DNA of 14,609 nt from an uncultured bacterium (GTDB lineage: Bacteria; Verrucomicrobiota; Kiritimatiellia; RFP12; UBA1067). The stretch lies in the NCBI GenBank assembly GCA_946401765.1, contig CAMIVJ010000029.1:1-14609 (forward strand), read 5' to 3'. Below, in pieces: positions 1 through 6,320 of this stretch. Position numbers and translations under genes: made by a program. Position 1 is the first letter of the stretch. Every line of letters begins with the position of its first letter. The notes beneath the pieces were generated by a model. It did not search any database. It worked only from the letters and a program-made list of their open reading frames with translations, and was not told the DNA's origin.

Positions 1-2
1 AG

Positions 3-1694
3 CTCAACGGCATGACGGGCGTGTTCTGCCTCACGTTCACGCCCAACGAGCAGATGATCAATCTGCCCGGCTCCGTAATGGACGACGACCAGGCCGGCGG
101 ACTCGTGAAGTTCGAGATCAACCTCGGCTCGATCGGTAACCTCAATCCCACTCCGCTCGTCACCAAGACCGTTGTGCAGAACCAGCAGAACCAGGGCGGC
201 AAGCAGGAGCAGTACACGGTGAACGTGACGCCGCTCGGGCTCGACGGCAAGCCGATGTTCCCCGTCGGCACGGTGCTTGACTCCGCGCAGTTCAACGCCG
301 CAGCGGGCCAGGAGCTGAAGCCGTATGTCTGCGTGTGGGTGCGCATAGTGAACGGAGACGGCAAGACCGTGGACCTCGTGCCCGCCGTGGCGGACGACGA
401 CCAGACGCTCAACGGCATCAACAACACCGGCAATCCCATGCTTAGGGAATACAACTACTCCGCCGCGCAAAGCGCGCCGCTTCTCCGCTTCGAGGGCGAC
501 AAGTCGTTCCGCTACTCGGAGATGGTCGCAAGTGCCGCTGCGGGCGCCGGGATGGTCGAGTGGTCGCCTAAGTCCTTCAGCACGCTCGACCCGCGCTTCA
601 ACTGGGCGCCCGAGGACTGGTACGCGACCGACGAAGGCGCGGCCAACTCGTTCAGCGACTGGCTCAACAGGGTGAACACCTACCTCGGAAGCGGAGAGGC
701 CAACAACCGCGGATGCGACAACGATATCTTCTGCGCCGTCTCCAACCAGGGCTTTCTCCAGTCTCTCGGAGAGGTCGCGTTCCTCCCCCGCCTCACCGAC
801 ATCGACGGCGGCGGCGTGGCGCTGCTGGCCATGCTCGGCGGCGGCGGATACGACGGCGTGGTGCGCACTTCCGCCCAGCAGATCGCTAACATCCGCTGCG
901 CATGGTGCTCGTATTCGATGGACCGCGAGGTGTACGACTACTTCAACTCATGCGGCATTGGCCGATCCCTCTCGCGCGAGTGCCTCGTGAACCCCTACAC
1001 TCCCGACCGCGCCATCATGATGGCCGCCCTAGCCAACACCCCGTGCGACTACTGGGCCGCAGGCGTTGCGCTCGACAAGGAGGATAACAAGCTGAAGCAG
1101 ACCCTTGGCGACGACTCGCTGCCCACCATCAACGACGCCGCGGCAGCCGTGCAGAAGTACGCCTTCAGCGAGCGCAACAACCAGGCGCACCTCACCTGCA
1201 AGGAGCTCACCCAGATCGCCGAGGTGCTGCAGGCGAACTTCCGCGACACTTCGAGGCTCTCAGCCGCCAAGACGAAGCTTCCCTCGCGCCAGATGGCCGA
1301 CGCCTGGGAGGAGGTGTGGGACGACCTCAACTGGATGCCAAGCAGAGGAAATCCGAACTTCGAAAACTTCCTCGGTGTGCAGCTCGAGTCGCCTCTCTAC
1401 GGCATCGACCGCAAGTTCCTCTACTCCTACTGGCGCGACTGCTTCGCGAACAGACAGCAGCTCTTCCTCATCTTCATGCGCGCCGAGTCCAGCGCGATCG
1501 GCGGCCCTGGCGAGGGCACGCCCGGCCAGAAGGGCGCGCGCGCGGTGGCGCTCGTGTGGCGCAATCCCGCAGCCACCACCGACACTTCCACTGGCGAGGA
1601 CGGCCGCATAGGCGACGAGAATGCATCGCAGGATTCTGTGGTGACGCGCCGTCCGCACCAGACGCGCGTTCTCTTCTACCACCAGTTCGACTAA
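3..1694 (+). CDS. Large protein of unknown function, 5'-truncated; possible Verru_Chthon cassette A-like (pilus/secretion-associated) protein
   Basis: The reading frame is open to the left edge of the window, so the first methionine at 12 is probably internal and the N-terminus lies outside. At least 563 residues are present. I see no catalytic motif and no membrane segment in the visible part. It has scattered cysteines (for example RCAWC near residue 300 and CDNDIFC near 240), many aromatic residues, and a conserved-looking end with VALVWRNP and finally RVLFYHQFD. The N-terminal part reads as beta-rich extracellular sequence. The C-terminal pattern reminds me of the large Verru_Chthon cassette A proteins, which sit with pseudopilins in Verrucomicrobiota; this is recollection and not a match I could test. 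The next gene starts 9 nt after the stop, so the two are probably co-transcribed. Pseudopilin or type II secretion genes upstream of the window would support the idea. Coding certainty is high; function is open. Confidence 0.8.
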   Translation, partial: LNGMTGVFCLTFTPNEQMINLPGSVMDDDQAGGLVKFEINLGSIGNLNPTPLVTKTVVQNQQNQGGKQEQYTVNVTPLGLDGKPMFPVGTVLDSAQFNAAAGQELKPYVCVWVRIVNGDGKTVDLVPAVADDDQTLNGINNTGNPMLREYNYSAAQSAPLLRFEGDKSFRYSEMVASAAAGAGMVEWSPKSFSTLDPRFNWAPEDWYATDEGAANSFSDWLNRVNTYLGSGEANNRGCDNDIFCAVSNQGFLQSLGEVAFLPRLTDIDGGGVALLAMLGGGGYDGVVRTSAQQIANIRCAWCSYSMDREVYDYFNSCGIGRSLSRECLVNPYTPDRAIMMAALANTPCDYWAAGVALDKEDNKLKQTLGDDSLPTINDAAAAVQKYAFSERNNQAHLTCKELTQIAEVLQANFRDTSRLSAAKTKLPSRQMADAWEEVWDDLNWMPSRGNPNFENFLGVQLESPLYGIDRKFLYSYWRDCFANRQQLFLIFMRAESSAIGGPGEGTPGQKGARAVALVWRNPAATTDTSTGEDGRIGDENASQDSVVTRRPHQTRVLFYHQFD

Positions 1695-1703
1695 GGGGCA
1701 AAG

Positions 1704-2207
1704 ATGGATCTTACAGAGAGTCAAAAGAACGCCGTGGCGCAGTGGTTCGCCGACGGCGCGTCGCTCGACGAGATTCAGAAGCGCATCAAGAGCGAATTCG
1801 GCGTTCACATGACGTATCTCGACCTGCGGCTGATGGTGGCCGAACTGCCGCAGCCAGACGAGGTCGCGCCGGAGGAGAAGCCTGCAGAGAATCCTGATGA
1901 GCCGGAGAGCTCTGCTGTCCCCGAGGCGGATGCTCCTGAAGCCCAGGATGCCCCAGAAGAACAGGCGCCATCAGACGATTCCGCTGAGAAGGCGAACGTC
2001 TCGGTGAACCTTGACGCCATTACTATTCCCGGCACGATGGCGAGCGGAGACGTGACTTTCACCGACGGCACGAAGGGGAAGTGGTATCTCGACGGATATG
2101 GTCGTCTGGGGCTTGACGCCGGCCCGGGGTATCGTCCGCCTCCTGCCGACGCAGCTCTCTTCCAGGCCCGCCTGATGGAGCTTCTCCGCAGCCGCGGCAT
2201 CATCTAG
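1704..2207 (+). CDS. Conserved PVC-type hypothetical protein: N-terminal helical (HTH-like) domain, acidic linker, small C-terminal beta/helix domain
   Basis: A 167-residue soluble protein with three parts. Residues 1-47 form helices with a helix-turn-helix look (QWFADGASLDEIQKRIKSEF). Residues 48-98 are a disordered linker rich in Glu, Asp, Pro and Ala. Residues 99-167 form a compact domain with TMASGDVTFTDGTKGKWYLD, a YRPPPAD turn and a final amphipathic helix. I associate this arrangement with a hypothetical family found in Verrucomicrobiota, often with the same end motifs (GRLGL, GYRPPP). There is no known function. The ATG at 1704 is preceded by a purine-rich AAGGGG, and the gene follows the previous stop by 9 nt, so it is likely translated from the same mRNA. 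The N-terminal domain could bind DNA, but the strongly acidic linker makes a protein-interaction role equally plausible. Confidence 0.85.
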   Translation: MDLTESQKNAVAQWFADGASLDEIQKRIKSEFGVHMTYLDLRLMVAELPQPDEVAPEEKPAENPDEPESSAVPEADAPEAQDAPEEQAPSDDSAEKANVSVNLDAITIPGTMASGDVTFTDGTKGKWYLDGYGRLGLDAGPGYRPPPADAALFQARLMELLRSRGII

Positions 2208-2247
2208 CGATATCGCAACTCAACGAGAAACAGGACAGGATTCCACA

Positions 2248-3864
2248 ATGAAACTCTCACTAGACTCCATCCACAGCGATGCCGCAGCATGGACTGCCGC
2301 AGGCGTGGCTCTTCCGAAGTTCGACATTGCGTCTATGCGCGCAGCCACCGCAGCGGGTCCGGAATGGGTCCACTTCGGCGCGGGCAACATCTTCCGCGGC
2401 TTCATCGGCTCCCTGAGCCAGCGCCTTCTCAACGAAGGACTTTCGAAGACTGGCATAATCGCCTGCGACACATTCGACTACGACATCATCGACCAGATCT
2501 ACACCGCCTTCGACAACCTCACGCTCAACGTGACGCTCAATCCCGACGGCACCACGACGCGCGAAGTGCTCGCCGGCGTGGCGGAAGGCGTGAAGGCGAA
2601 CTTCGCCGATCCCGCCTCCGTGGAGCATCTGAAGGCCATATTCCGCGCGCCATCGCTCAAGATACTTTCGTTCACGATCACCGAGAAGGGCTATGCGCTC
2701 AAAAAGCCGGACGGCACCTACCTGCCAGTCGTTGAGGCCGACATGAAGGAAGGCCCTTCGGCGGCCCGCCATGCGATGAGCATCGTGTGCGCGCTCCTCT
2801 TCGAGCGCTTCAACGCTGGCGCGCTGCCAATGGCCGTTGTGTCGATGGACAACTGCTCGCACAACGGCGAGAAGCTGATGGGCTCTGTTCTCGCCATAGC
2901 CGAAGCTTGGCAGAAGAACGGCTTTGTCTCCGCTGAATTCCTGGCCTATCTTCGCGACGAGACGAAGGTGGCCTTCCCATGGACGATGATCGACAAGATC
3001 ACGCCCCGCCCACATGCGCGCGTGGAGGCCGCTCTCGCCGAAGCCGGAATTGAAGGCATGGCGCCAATCGTCACTTCGCGCGGCACGTTCATCGCCCCGT
3101 TCGTCAACGCCGAGAAGCCGCAGTATCTCGTGATCGAGGACAAGTTCCCGAACGGCCGTCCGCCCCTCGAGAAGGTGGGCGTCTACTTCTGCGACCGCGA
3201 CACCGTGAACATGACGGAGAAGATGAAGGTGACCACCTGCCTCAATCCTCTCCACACCGCGATGAGCATGTATGGCTGCCTGCTCGGCTACACGCTCATC
3301 TGCGACGAGATGAAGGATGCCGACATCGTGCGGCTCGTCAAGCGCCTTGGCTACGTGGAAGGTCTGCCCGTGGTGGTGGATCCCAAGATACTCTCGCCGA
3401 AGGCGTTCATCGACGAAGTGGTGAACGAGCGTCTGCCGAACCCGTTCATGCCGGACGATCCGCGCCGCATCGCCACCGATACATCGCAGAAGGTGGGCAT
3501 CCGCTTCGGCGAGACGGTGAAGAGCTACATCGCGCAGGGGCGCGACCTCAACGCGCTTGTGGCGATTCCTCTTGCAATCGCGGGCTGGCTGCGCTATCTG
3601 CTCGCGGTGAACGACGCAGGCGAGGAGATGGGTGTTTCCGCTGATCCGCTCAAGGACGATCTTCAGGCGAAGCTCAACGGCATCGTCTGGAACGATCCCT
3701 CGTCCTACAAGGGCGAACTCATGGGCATTCTTTCCAACGCCTCCATCTTCGGCACGGATCTCACAGCCACGCCTCTTGCAGCCAAGATCGAAGGCTATTT
3801 CCTCAAGCTCCTGGCAGGTCCTGGCTCGGCCCGTAGGCTTCTTCAGAGCGAACTTGAGGCGTAA
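2248..3864 (+). CDS. Mannitol dehydrogenase family oxidoreductase (fructuronate reductase / mannonate oxidoreductase-like)
   Basis: A 538-residue NAD(P)-dependent polyol/uronate dehydrogenase, presumed cytosolic. The Rossmann domain opens with HFGAGNIFRGF (residues 42-52), the family's dinucleotide-binding loop. MDNCSHNGE (200-208) carries the conserved Asn (N202). FPWTMIDKITPR (243-254) is the family's F-P-x-x-x-x-D-x-I signature. The catalytic Lys/Asn/His group is in KVTTCLNPLH (K327, N333, H336). In classic MtlD and mannitol 2-dehydrogenase the pattern is K-x4-N-x2-H; here Lys and Asn are one residue further apart, pointing to a separate subfamily. It is longer than E. coli UxuB (about 486) and MtlD (about 382). 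The family reduces fructuronate or tagaturonate or oxidises mannitol, arabitol or mannonate; which one cannot be told from sequence alone. The ATG at 2248 has an AGGACAGG purine stretch upstream. No uronate or polyol gene neighbours it. Confidence 0.87.
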   Translation: MKLSLDSIHSDAAAWTAAGVALPKFDIASMRAATAAGPEWVHFGAGNIFRGFIGSLSQRLLNEGLSKTGIIACDTFDYDIIDQIYTAFDNLTLNVTLNPDGTTTREVLAGVAEGVKANFADPASVEHLKAIFRAPSLKILSFTITEKGYALKKPDGTYLPVVEADMKEGPSAARHAMSIVCALLFERFNAGALPMAVVSMDNCSHNGEKLMGSVLAIAEAWQKNGFVSAEFLAYLRDETKVAFPWTMIDKITPRPHARVEAALAEAGIEGMAPIVTSRGTFIAPFVNAEKPQYLVIEDKFPNGRPPLEKVGVYFCDRDTVNMTEKMKVTTCLNPLHTAMSMYGCLLGYTLICDEMKDADIVRLVKRLGYVEGLPVVVDPKILSPKAFIDEVVNERLPNPFMPDDPRRIATDTSQKVGIRFGETVKSYIAQGRDLNALVAIPLAIAGWLRYLLAVNDAGEEMGVSADPLKDDLQAKLNGIVWNDPSSYKGELMGILSNASIFGTDLTATPLAAKIEGYFLKLLAGPGSARRLLQSELEA

Positions 3865-3885
3865 GCGCCGCGCGCTGCAAAAATG

Positions 3886-3921
3886 CCGAATTTCCGCATT
3901 GCATTTTGTGCGGAAATTCGG
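3886..3921. repeat. Perfect 13-bp inverted repeat (hairpin) overlapping the tRNA-His promoter
   Basis: CCGAATTTCCGCA at 3886-3898 is the exact reverse complement of TGCGGAAATTCGG at 3909-3921, with a 10-nt loop. It begins 22 nt after the dehydrogenase stop. As RNA it would end the dehydrogenase transcript, although no clear T-run follows. As DNA it surrounds the -35 box of the tRNA-His promoter and its right arm touches the -10 box, so it could also be an operator. Confidence 0.8.
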
Positions 3922-3927
3922 TATACT
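3899..3927 (+). promoter_or_regulatory. Promoter of tRNA-His (TTGCAT - 17 bp - TATACT)
   Basis: The -35 box TTGCAT lies at 3899-3904 and the -10 box TATACT at 3922-3927, 17 bp apart. The -10 box ends 20 nt before the tRNA 5' end. The same hexamers with the same spacing and the same 20-nt distance occur before the tRNA-Leu gene at 14140-14168, which supports the call. Confidence 0.7.
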
Positions 3928-3946
3928 ATTGCCCGTTTTCCACAGT

Positions 3947-4024
3947 GGCGGGAGTAGATCAATTGGTTAGATCAACAGATTGTGATTCTGTGGGTTGCGG
4001 GTTCGAGTCCCGTCTCCTGCCCCA
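3947..4024 (+). tRNA. tRNA-His (anticodon GTG)
   Basis: The cloverleaf folds well. The acceptor stem GCGGGAG (3948-3954) pairs with CTCCTGC (4014-4020) with one G-U pair. The anticodon stem is ACAGA/TCTGT with loop TTGTGAT and anticodon GTG at 3982-3984. The T-arm has GTTCGAGTC. An extra G at 3947 (G-1) faces C73 at 4021, the identity element of bacterial tRNA-His. CCA is encoded at 4022-4024. Confidence 0.95.
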
Positions 4025-4033
4025 AGCTTAGTT

Positions 4034-4057
4034 CGTCCGGCATTGCCGGACGTTTTT
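4034..4057 (+). terminator. Rho-independent terminator after tRNA-His
   Basis: CGTCCGGC (4034-4041), a 3-nt ATT loop and GCCGGACG (4045-4052) form a perfect 8-bp GC-rich stem followed by TTTTT (4053-4057). It ends 19 nt before the ilvA start codon. It therefore stops tRNA-His transcription and would also attenuate any read-through into ilvA. Confidence 0.85.
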
Positions 4058-4076
4058 GGCATTAGGACGACGATAC

Positions 4077-5612
4077 ATGAACAACAAATCTCTGCTTGAC
4101 GCATATCTGCGCCGCATCCTCAATTCGAAGGTCTATGACGTGGCGAAGGAGAGCGACCTCGATGAGGCGGCTGCGCTCTCGCAGAAGCTGGGATGCCGTT
4201 TTCTCCTCAAGCGCGAGGACATGCAGAGCGTCCATTCGTTCAAGATACGCGGCGCGTACAACAAGATGGCGCGTCTCTCGGAAAAGGAGCTGGGAAGGGG
4301 CGTTCTCGCGGCGTCCGCCGGAAACCACGCACAGGGCGTTGCGCTTAGCGCGAAGAAGCTTGGATGCCGGGCGACTATCGTGATGCCCGTCACAACGCCC
4401 GAGATCAAGATCGCATCCGTGAAGGCCCTCGGGGCGGACATCGTGCTGCATGGCGACTCGTATTCCGACGCCGCCGCGGAGGCTGCGCGTCTTGTGAAGG
4501 AGAAGGGCTACGTGTTCATTCCTCCATATGACGATCCTGACGTGATCGCAGGCCAGGGGACCGTGGCCATGGAAATACTGCGCCAGAGGCCGTCCAATCT
4601 CGACGCAATCTTCGTGCCTGTTGGCGGCGGCGGTTTCGCCGCCGGCGTGGCCGTGTACGTTAAGGCCGTGCGTCCAGAGGTGAAGGTGTTCGGCGTGGAG
4701 CCAATCGACTCCGACTGCATGGACCGCTCCATCAAGGCCGGCCGCCGCGTCGAGATGGCCGAGGTGGGCCTCTTTGCGGACGGCGTGGCCGTCAAGAAGC
4801 CAGGGCGCATCACCTTCGATCTCTGCCGCCGCTTCCTCGACGGCATCGTGCGCGTTTCCACCGACGAGACGTGCGCCGCCATCAAGGACATCTTCGAGGC
4901 GACTCGCGCCATCTGCGAGCCGGCCGGCGCCCTTGCGCTCGCCGCGGCCAAGCAGTACGCCGCGCGCAGGAGCGCACGCGGCGAAACATACGTCTGCATC
5001 GTCTCTGGCGCCAACATGAACTTCGACCGCATCCGCTTCGTCTCTGAGCAGACCGAGATCGGCGAACAGCGCGAGGCGATCCTCGAATGCCGCATTCCGG
5101 AGACGCGCGGCGCATTCAAGGACTTCATCCGCAAGCTCGGCAGGCGCAGCGTCACAGAGTTCAACTACCGCTACTTCGATCCTGACCGCGCGTATGTGTT
5201 CGTGGGCCTTGCCGTTGTCGACCGCGAGGAGACGCGCCGCATCGTTGAACAGCTCACCGCCGCGAAGATCGGCACCATCGACCTTTCCGAGGATGAACTC
5301 GCCAAGGAGCACATCCGCCACATGGTGGGCGGCCACACGAGGGGAATCCACGACGAAGTGGTGTATTCATTTGAATTCCCCGAAAGACCAGGCGCGCTGA
5401 TGGAGTTTCTCGAGGCGATTTCCACGCGCTGGAACATCACGCTATTCCACTACCGCAACCACGGCGCGGACCACGGCAAGGTGCTTTGTGGACTGCAGGT
5501 GCCGCAGAAGGAGCGCGCTGCATTCGTGCGCGCCCTGAAGCAGCTGGGATACGTGTTCAAGGATGTTTCGCAGAACTCGGCGTATCGCCTGTTCCTAGGA
5601 AACCGCGACTGA
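4077..5612 (+). CDS. ilvA: Threonine dehydratase (threonine deaminase), biosynthetic, with two C-terminal regulatory domains
   Basis: A 511-residue cytosolic PLP enzyme that converts L-threonine to 2-oxobutanoate and ammonia, the committed step to isoleucine. The PLP lysine is K56 in SFKIRGAYN. The phosphate-binding glycine loop is VGGGG at 182-186. Serine and glycine residues of the catalytic domain (SAGNHAQG) follow in normal order. Residues from about 326 form two ACT-like regulatory domains (first about 332-405, second about 427-505, including LFHYRNHGADHGKVLCGLQVP), as in feedback-inhibited biosynthetic IlvA; degradative TdcB lacks them. Length matches E. coli IlvA (514). I chose the ATG at 4077, with AGGACG upstream, over the TTG at 4056, which lies in the terminator T-run. 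There is no clear promoter between the tRNA-His terminator and the start, so expression may depend on read-through. It converges with the minus-strand gene, with 5 nt between stops. Confidence 0.96.
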   Translation: MNNKSLLDAYLRRILNSKVYDVAKESDLDEAAALSQKLGCRFLLKREDMQSVHSFKIRGAYNKMARLSEKELGRGVLAASAGNHAQGVALSAKKLGCRATIVMPVTTPEIKIASVKALGADIVLHGDSYSDAAAEAARLVKEKGYVFIPPYDDPDVIAGQGTVAMEILRQRPSNLDAIFVPVGGGGFAAGVAVYVKAVRPEVKVFGVEPIDSDCMDRSIKAGRRVEMAEVGLFADGVAVKKPGRITFDLCRRFLDGIVRVSTDETCAAIKDIFEATRAICEPAGALALAAAKQYAARRSARGETYVCIVSGANMNFDRIRFVSEQTEIGEQREAILECRIPETRGAFKDFIRKLGRRSVTEFNYRYFDPDRAYVFVGLAVVDREETRRIVEQLTAAKIGTIDLSEDELAKEHIRHMVGGHTRGIHDEVVYSFEFPERPGALMEFLEAISTRWNITLFHYRNHGADHGKVLCGLQVPQKERAAFVRALKQLGYVFKDVSQNSAYRLFLGNRD

Positions 5613-5617
5613 GGGAA

Positions 5618-6301
5618 TCAGTTGCGGTAGCGTCCGCGGCAGGACGAGCAGAAGAACTCGGGTCCGGCCCAGGTGGTCTCCTCTTCGCATCCGCACTGCT
5701 TGCACGTGCGCTTCACCAGTTCGCGCACTAGGCGCATCTCGGCGGCATGGTCATCGAGATAGAGAAGGGGGAAGTCGCTCACGCGCAGGCGGTTGGCGAG
5801 GGTCGATGAAGCAGGTGGCTCCTTGCCGTCCTGCAAATGGGCGCCGACGATCTGGATGCGTTTGCCGAAGAGACGCGCGCGGCGAAGGGCGGGGCCGTAG
5901 TCGGGATCGTCGCCGATCAGGATTGCGATGTCGTACGCGTCGGACTGAGCAGCGTAGAATAGAAGCGCGGCGGAGAGGGACATCTTGATCCAGTTCTCGT
6001 CAGTGCCCACCTCGACTTCATGTATATCGGTCTCGTATCCGCAGCTGCGCTCGAGGAAGTCGTAGAATGCGTACTGCTTGGACGTGTTGAAGCCTGAACG
6101 AGCCGAGGGGATTGTGCCGAAATAGTTCGTGCGCACCAGCGAGACGTCTTCGTCAAGACGATTTGCGACGTCTTCGCAGAAAAGCCGCGGCAGCTTCGCG
6201 TAGTCAATCTCGAAATTCTCCTCGCCGAGCTTGGCGAAGAGCGTATTGCGGTTGCGGTAGAGCCAGCCTCCGTCAATGAAGACCATTGCCTTTGCGGACA
6301 T
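5618..6301 (-). CDS. NYN (LabA/DUF88-like PIN-fold) domain protein with C-terminal zinc ribbon; active site partly degenerate
   Basis: A 227-residue soluble protein. The N-terminus MVFIDGGWLY (D10) and ILIGDDPDYGPALR (D131, D132, D134) match the first and last acidic motifs of NYN domains, a PIN-like fold that usually cuts RNA with four acidic residues around a metal. The middle motif, usually of the form VDVxLxxD, reads IKMSLSAAL (about 105-113) here, so two expected Asp positions seem to be Lys and Ala. The C-terminus carries CKQC (200-203) and CSSC (218-221), a treble-cysteine-pair zinc ribbon likely to bind nucleic acid. The start at 6301 has an AGGAGA ribosome site. It lies 19 nt downstream of the proline-rich membrane protein gene and is presumably in the same operon. 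It could be an RNA-binding protein that has lost cleavage, or a diverged nuclease. Confidence 0.85.
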   Translation of the reverse strand: MSAKAMVFIDGGWLYRNRNTLFAKLGEENFEIDYAKLPRLFCEDVANRLDEDVSLVRTNYFGTIPSARSGFNTSKQYAFYDFLERSCGYETDIHEVEVGTDENWIKMSLSAALLFYAAQSDAYDIAILIGDDPDYGPALRRARLFGKRIQIVGAHLQDGKEPPASSTLANRLRVSDFPLLYLDDHAAEMRLVRELVKRTCKQCGCEEETTWAGPEFFCSSCRGRYRN

Positions 6302-6320
6302 ATTGCTATCTCCTGTTCGC

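Noticed and set aside
2207..2216. Palindrome GCGATATCGC between the small protein and the dehydrogenase
   Set aside because: Ten bases only, expected by chance at this GC content, and no promoter nearby.
2260..3255. 331-residue antisense frame over the dehydrogenase
   Set aside because: Same codon-bias shadow; the plus frame has all family motifs.
4025..4076. T-box or amino-acid leader peptide before ilvA
   Set aside because: Only about 50 nt are available, occupied by a simple terminator; no T-box motif and no leader frame rich in Ile or Thr.
4062..5351. 429-residue antisense frame over ilvA
   Set aside because: ilvA is unmistakable; the antisense frame is His/Ala/Leu-rich from GC-biased codons and shows no domain.
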